34,466 nt of DNA, taken from assembly GCA_000179315.1 (NCBI GenBank), contig ADZZ01000095.1, positions 1 through 34,466 on the forward strand. Reading direction: 5' to 3'. Shown here in pieces: positions 32,336 to 34,466 of this stretch. Both the position numbers and the translations under genes were made by a program. The stretch comes from a delta proteobacterium NaphS2. GTDB lineage: Bacteria; Desulfobacterota; DSM-4660; Desulfatiglandales; Desulfatiglandaceae. How positions within the stretch are numbered: the first letter of the stretch is position 1; each line of letters opens with the position of its first letter. The notes under the pieces are model-generated. The model was not told the origin of the DNA. It ran no database searches and was given only the letters and a program-made list of their open reading frames with translations.

Positions 32336-32731
32336 ATCCGTTATTCAGTGATAAATTCATTTTTCAAACGCAATTGAAGCAGCTTTATTTTCTTGAGAAC
32401 TTCCTTTAACATCGCACATTCCGCACCTGCTGTACGAGTTTTCTGAATTATAAAATCGTCAATAAAACCAATATGTTGTCGATTTTTCTGGACATTTGTT
32501 TCCTATGGCCGAAAATAACGGTTGCTAAATGAATACCCCATATTATTCGAATGGTTACGCTTTTCTCGCAGATTCTGATCAAGTATGCGCATCTGCCATG
32601 CACTCAGTTTTACCTGATTTTCACATAACATACCAACCATATTATGGAAAAATTGTTGACTTGCGCCTACCGGCATGGCAAAGTATGCGCAAAATGATTG
32701 TTTATTGCACATACTTTGCCATGGGGTGGAT
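32336..32731. other. Intergenic region with repeats before the transposon-like genes
   Basis: About 400 bases, AT-rich, without a supported gene. The sequence AAGTATGCGCA occurs twice in direct orientation exactly 100 bases apart (32581-32591 and 32681-32691) and once inverted with one change inside the long hairpin at 32674-32723. These are probably regulatory or end sequences of the element starting at 32732. I see no clear terminator after the response regulator gene. Confidence 0.45.
32674..32723. repeat. Long inverted repeat upstream of the winged-helix gene
   Basis: Nineteen bases at 32674-32692 pair with 32705-32723, 18 of 19 matching, around a 12-base loop. The core of the left arm is GGCAAAGTATGCGCAA. 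The right arm ends nine bases before the ATG of the downstream gene and partly overlaps its ribosome-binding region. It could be an operator for the encoded winged-helix protein, a translation-blocking hairpin or a terminal structure of a mobile element. Confidence 0.65.
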
Positions 32732-33364
32732 ATGGATGCGGAAAAGGCCATCAAGGAATTTCAAAAACGAAAAGTGGTCACAATCGAAGAGATTGCGGAT
32801 CTCCTCGATTCTTCCGTGACCACCGCCAGAAGACAACTGAAAAAATGGCGGACTTACACGAGCTTTAATATGAATGGGCGTTATTACAGTCTTCCGGGAA
32901 TTCCGCGATTTGATGAACACGGCATATGGAAATACCGGGAGATCCTTTTTTCACAATACGGAAACCTTATGCAGACAATTTCTCAGCTTATCGAGAGATC
33001 TGAAACGGGATTGAATGCCAGACAGATTGCCCAACTGGTTGAAATTGTCCCTAACAGTTCCGTTTTTTCCCGGCTGCAGCATGCTCCGGGAATCCGACGA
33101 GAAAAGCATCAAGGACGTTTTGTATACTTCTCCGAGGAAAAATATCAGGAGCAAAAATCGGGATTGTCCAGACCGCATCATGTAAGATTTCCGACAGATT
33201 CGGAAAGCGTGATGATTCTTGTTCAACTTGTCAAATACCCTCATAGCAGCATCGAGGAACTGTTCGAAAGAGTTGCAGAGCAGGGAATCCGGATTGAACC
33301 TCAGGTAATTGAGGCTTTTCTGAACCATCATGGTCTGTTAAAAAAAATTCCGGATACAAAGTGA
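32732..33364 (+). CDS. Winged-helix-type DNA-binding protein, first gene of a transposon-like pair
   Basis: A 210-residue protein. A helix-turn-helix-like segment (KVVTIEEIADLLDSSVTTARRQLKKW) lies at residues about 12-37, and two further winged-helix-like modules may follow (ARQIAQLVEIVPNSSVFSRLQ near 97-117; EELFERVAEQGIRIEPQVIEAFLNHHGLLKK at the C-terminus). The ATG at 32732, just after the long inverted repeat and with GGGGTGG upstream, is preferred over a start at 32675, which would make the repeat coding. The stop overlaps the GTG of the transposase-like gene (GTGA), so the two are coupled. I infer an accessory or regulatory protein of a mobile element; no specific family was recognised. 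Confidence 0.65.
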   Translation: MDAEKAIKEFQKRKVVTIEEIADLLDSSVTTARRQLKKWRTYTSFNMNGRYYSLPGIPRFDEHGIWKYREILFSQYGNLMQTISQLIERSETGLNARQIAQLVEIVPNSSVFSRLQHAPGIRREKHQGRFVYFSEEKYQEQKSGLSRPHHVRFPTDSESVMILVQLVKYPHSSIEELFERVAEQGIRIEPQVIEAFLNHHGLLKKIPDTK

Positions 33365-34466
33365 TCCGTTGCCTTAAGGACCATATTGAAAAAGTTGTGG
33401 AAGGTGTCTGTGCAGGCAACCTGTTTTTCGAAATGCCAACAGTACACTTCTTTTCAGAAGAGGCCTTCTGTTTCGGGAACAATAAAGTGTTAAAGACGCG
33501 GGAAAAGAAAGTCGTGACCCTGGATATCGGCGCATTCCGGGCCAAAGAAACCATCATGCAATCGGAGGATGACGGTAAGGTATACACTTGCCGAGAGTTG
33601 AAGAGCCTTGCACCGCACCGGTGTACATTTGGCTATGACGTTATTGTATATGTGGGGTATGCCCTCTTTGTTCACTGCCGCAGCGAAAAGGACATTGTGA
33701 GTGAATTGGCTCGGAAAAACATCTCGATTTCTGATAGAGAAGTGAGTTTTTTAGGCAAGAAGTTTGTCACCTACCTTGCCGTGGCCCATCGCGAAAGTCG
33801 CCAAAAAATAAGAAGCGCGATGGATCAGCGCGGCGGATATATCCTTCACGTTGATGGAACATGCGAGGGCGATAGCCCACACCTGTTTACAGGTCTGGAC
33901 GGTATTGCCGAAGTCGTTCTGGACAATATAAAAATCCCTTCGGAACAAAGCGAGTTGCTCATTCCGTTCTTTGAAAAAATCAAAGGGCAATACGGCGACC
34001 CAATCGCCTTGGTTCACGACATGGGAAAGGGAATCCTTTCGGCTATTGCAGCGGTATTCCCGGGAACACCTGATTTTATCTGCCATTTTCATTTTTTAAG
34101 AGATATCGGCAAGGACTTGATGGAAGATGAATACAAAAAAATCAGGAATCGCCTCAAAAAGCACAAGATCCGTGGTTCGCTTCGACGGATGGCCAAGAGT
34201 CTTGAAAGAACTGCTGTTCAAGACCGCAAGGTAATGGAGCAACTAAATGCCGGCATAAAGCATGGGGATGTCAGAACCGGTGCCGAAATGTCGATCGCGT
34301 CCGCATTTGCTTTGATTCAGTGGGTTTTTGATATTTCGGCGGAACTGAATGGATATGGCTTTCCTTTCGATCTTCCTCACCTCGCTTTCTATCACAGATT
34401 GAAAACGGTTTACACCCTTGTTGAGGCAATTTGGGAAAGCCCGCACAAATACGAAAAGACGCATAA
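33361..34466 (+). CDS. Putative DDE (MULE/Mutator-like) transposase, truncated by the window end
   Basis: An open frame from GTG 33361 to the last base, 368 residues without a stop. The core resembles MULE-type transposases: HVDGTCE (about residue 161) for the first acidic residue, LVHDMGKGILSAIAAVFPG (about 218) for the second, and FICHFHFLRDIGKDL (about 240), which matches the 'C-x-x-H' segment after the second acid. The third acidic residue may lie near AEMSIASAFALIQW or later. The start overlaps the stop of the winged-helix gene, suggesting coupled expression. The right end of the element is outside the window. A degenerate or domesticated copy is possible, but nothing visible is broken. 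Confidence 0.6.
   Translation, partial: MIRCLKDHIEKVVEGVCAGNLFFEMPTVHFFSEEAFCFGNNKVLKTREKKVVTLDIGAFRAKETIMQSEDDGKVYTCRELKSLAPHRCTFGYDVIVYVGYALFVHCRSEKDIVSELARKNISISDREVSFLGKKFVTYLAVAHRESRQKIRSAMDQRGGYILHVDGTCEGDSPHLFTGLDGIAEVVLDNIKIPSEQSELLIPFFEKIKGQYGDPIALVHDMGKGILSAIAAVFPGTPDFICHFHFLRDIGKDLMEDEYKKIRNRLKKHKIRGSLRRMAKSLERTAVQDRKVMEQLNAGIKHGDVRTGAEMSIASAFALIQWVFDISAELNGYGFPFDLPHLAFYHRLKTVYTLVEAIWESPHKYEKTH

Noticed and set aside
32503-32754. 83-codon minus-strand open frame in the repeat-bearing region
   Set aside because: It runs through the long inverted repeat and the start of the winged-helix gene and has no recognisable content.

Overview
The window looks like chromosomal DNA from a Gram-negative anaerobe, most likely a Desulfobacterota (Desulfobacterales-type sulfate reducer). 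The inference rests on gene content: a stand-alone small biotin carrier protein, a GAK-type cluster (amphi-Trp, CofD-like, ATP-grasp, HprK-related), corrinoid-type MttB-family methyltransferase homologues, a UbiE/MenG methyltransferase and a symporter-histidine kinase fusion. No rRNA, tRNA or CRISPR array was seen. Several starts are TTG or GTG, chosen because a strong Shine-Dalgarno sequence lies inside the longer open frame.

Layout. (1) 21-233: small biotinyl carrier on the minus strand. (2) 580-7593: plus-strand genes for PilC/GspF, a PilS-like histidine kinase, a radical SAM-DUF2344 fusion and RNase G, then a small zinc-ribbon protein (minus) and a TVP38/DedA-like membrane protein. (3) 8826-11071, minus: an acyl-CoA-ligase-like enzyme and a UbiE/MenG methyltransferase. 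(4) 11072-11676: a gene-poor stretch holding a probable decayed end of a group II intron reverse transcriptase. (5) 11677-18137: a GAK-type operon with a PHP-like protein, an amphi-Trp protein, a PhoU-kinase fusion, a CofD-like protein, an ATP-grasp enzyme and an HprK-related kinase. (6) 18144-20484, minus: an OpuC-type quaternary-amine ABC transporter whose permease and binding protein are fused, divergent from a MarR regulator (20585-21076).

(7) 21364-28712 is the most interesting part. It is a tight operon with two MttB-superfamily methyltransferase homologues, an AsnB-type amidotransferase, a sarcosine-oxidase-like FAD enzyme, a PhnP-like metallo-hydrolase and a nitrilase-family amidase. 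Both MttB homologues are short (404 and 396 residues), have no internal amber codon and start with TTG. No corrinoid protein or corrinoid:folate methyltransferase is encoded here. The operon has a near-consensus promoter and a leader ending in a terminator-like hairpin directly before the first ribosome binding site. I infer a route acting on a methylated amine, probably linked to the adjacent betaine-type importer, with amide formation and hydrolysis as unusual steps. The substrate cannot be read from the sequence.

(8) 28735-32335: a promoter and a hairpin-terminated leader, then a small two-helix membrane protein, a sodium:solute symporter fused through a STAC-like linker to a histidine kinase, and a single-domain response regulator. 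(9) 32336-34466: a repeat-bearing region, a winged-helix-type protein and a putative DDE transposase that runs off the window end, probably one mobile element.
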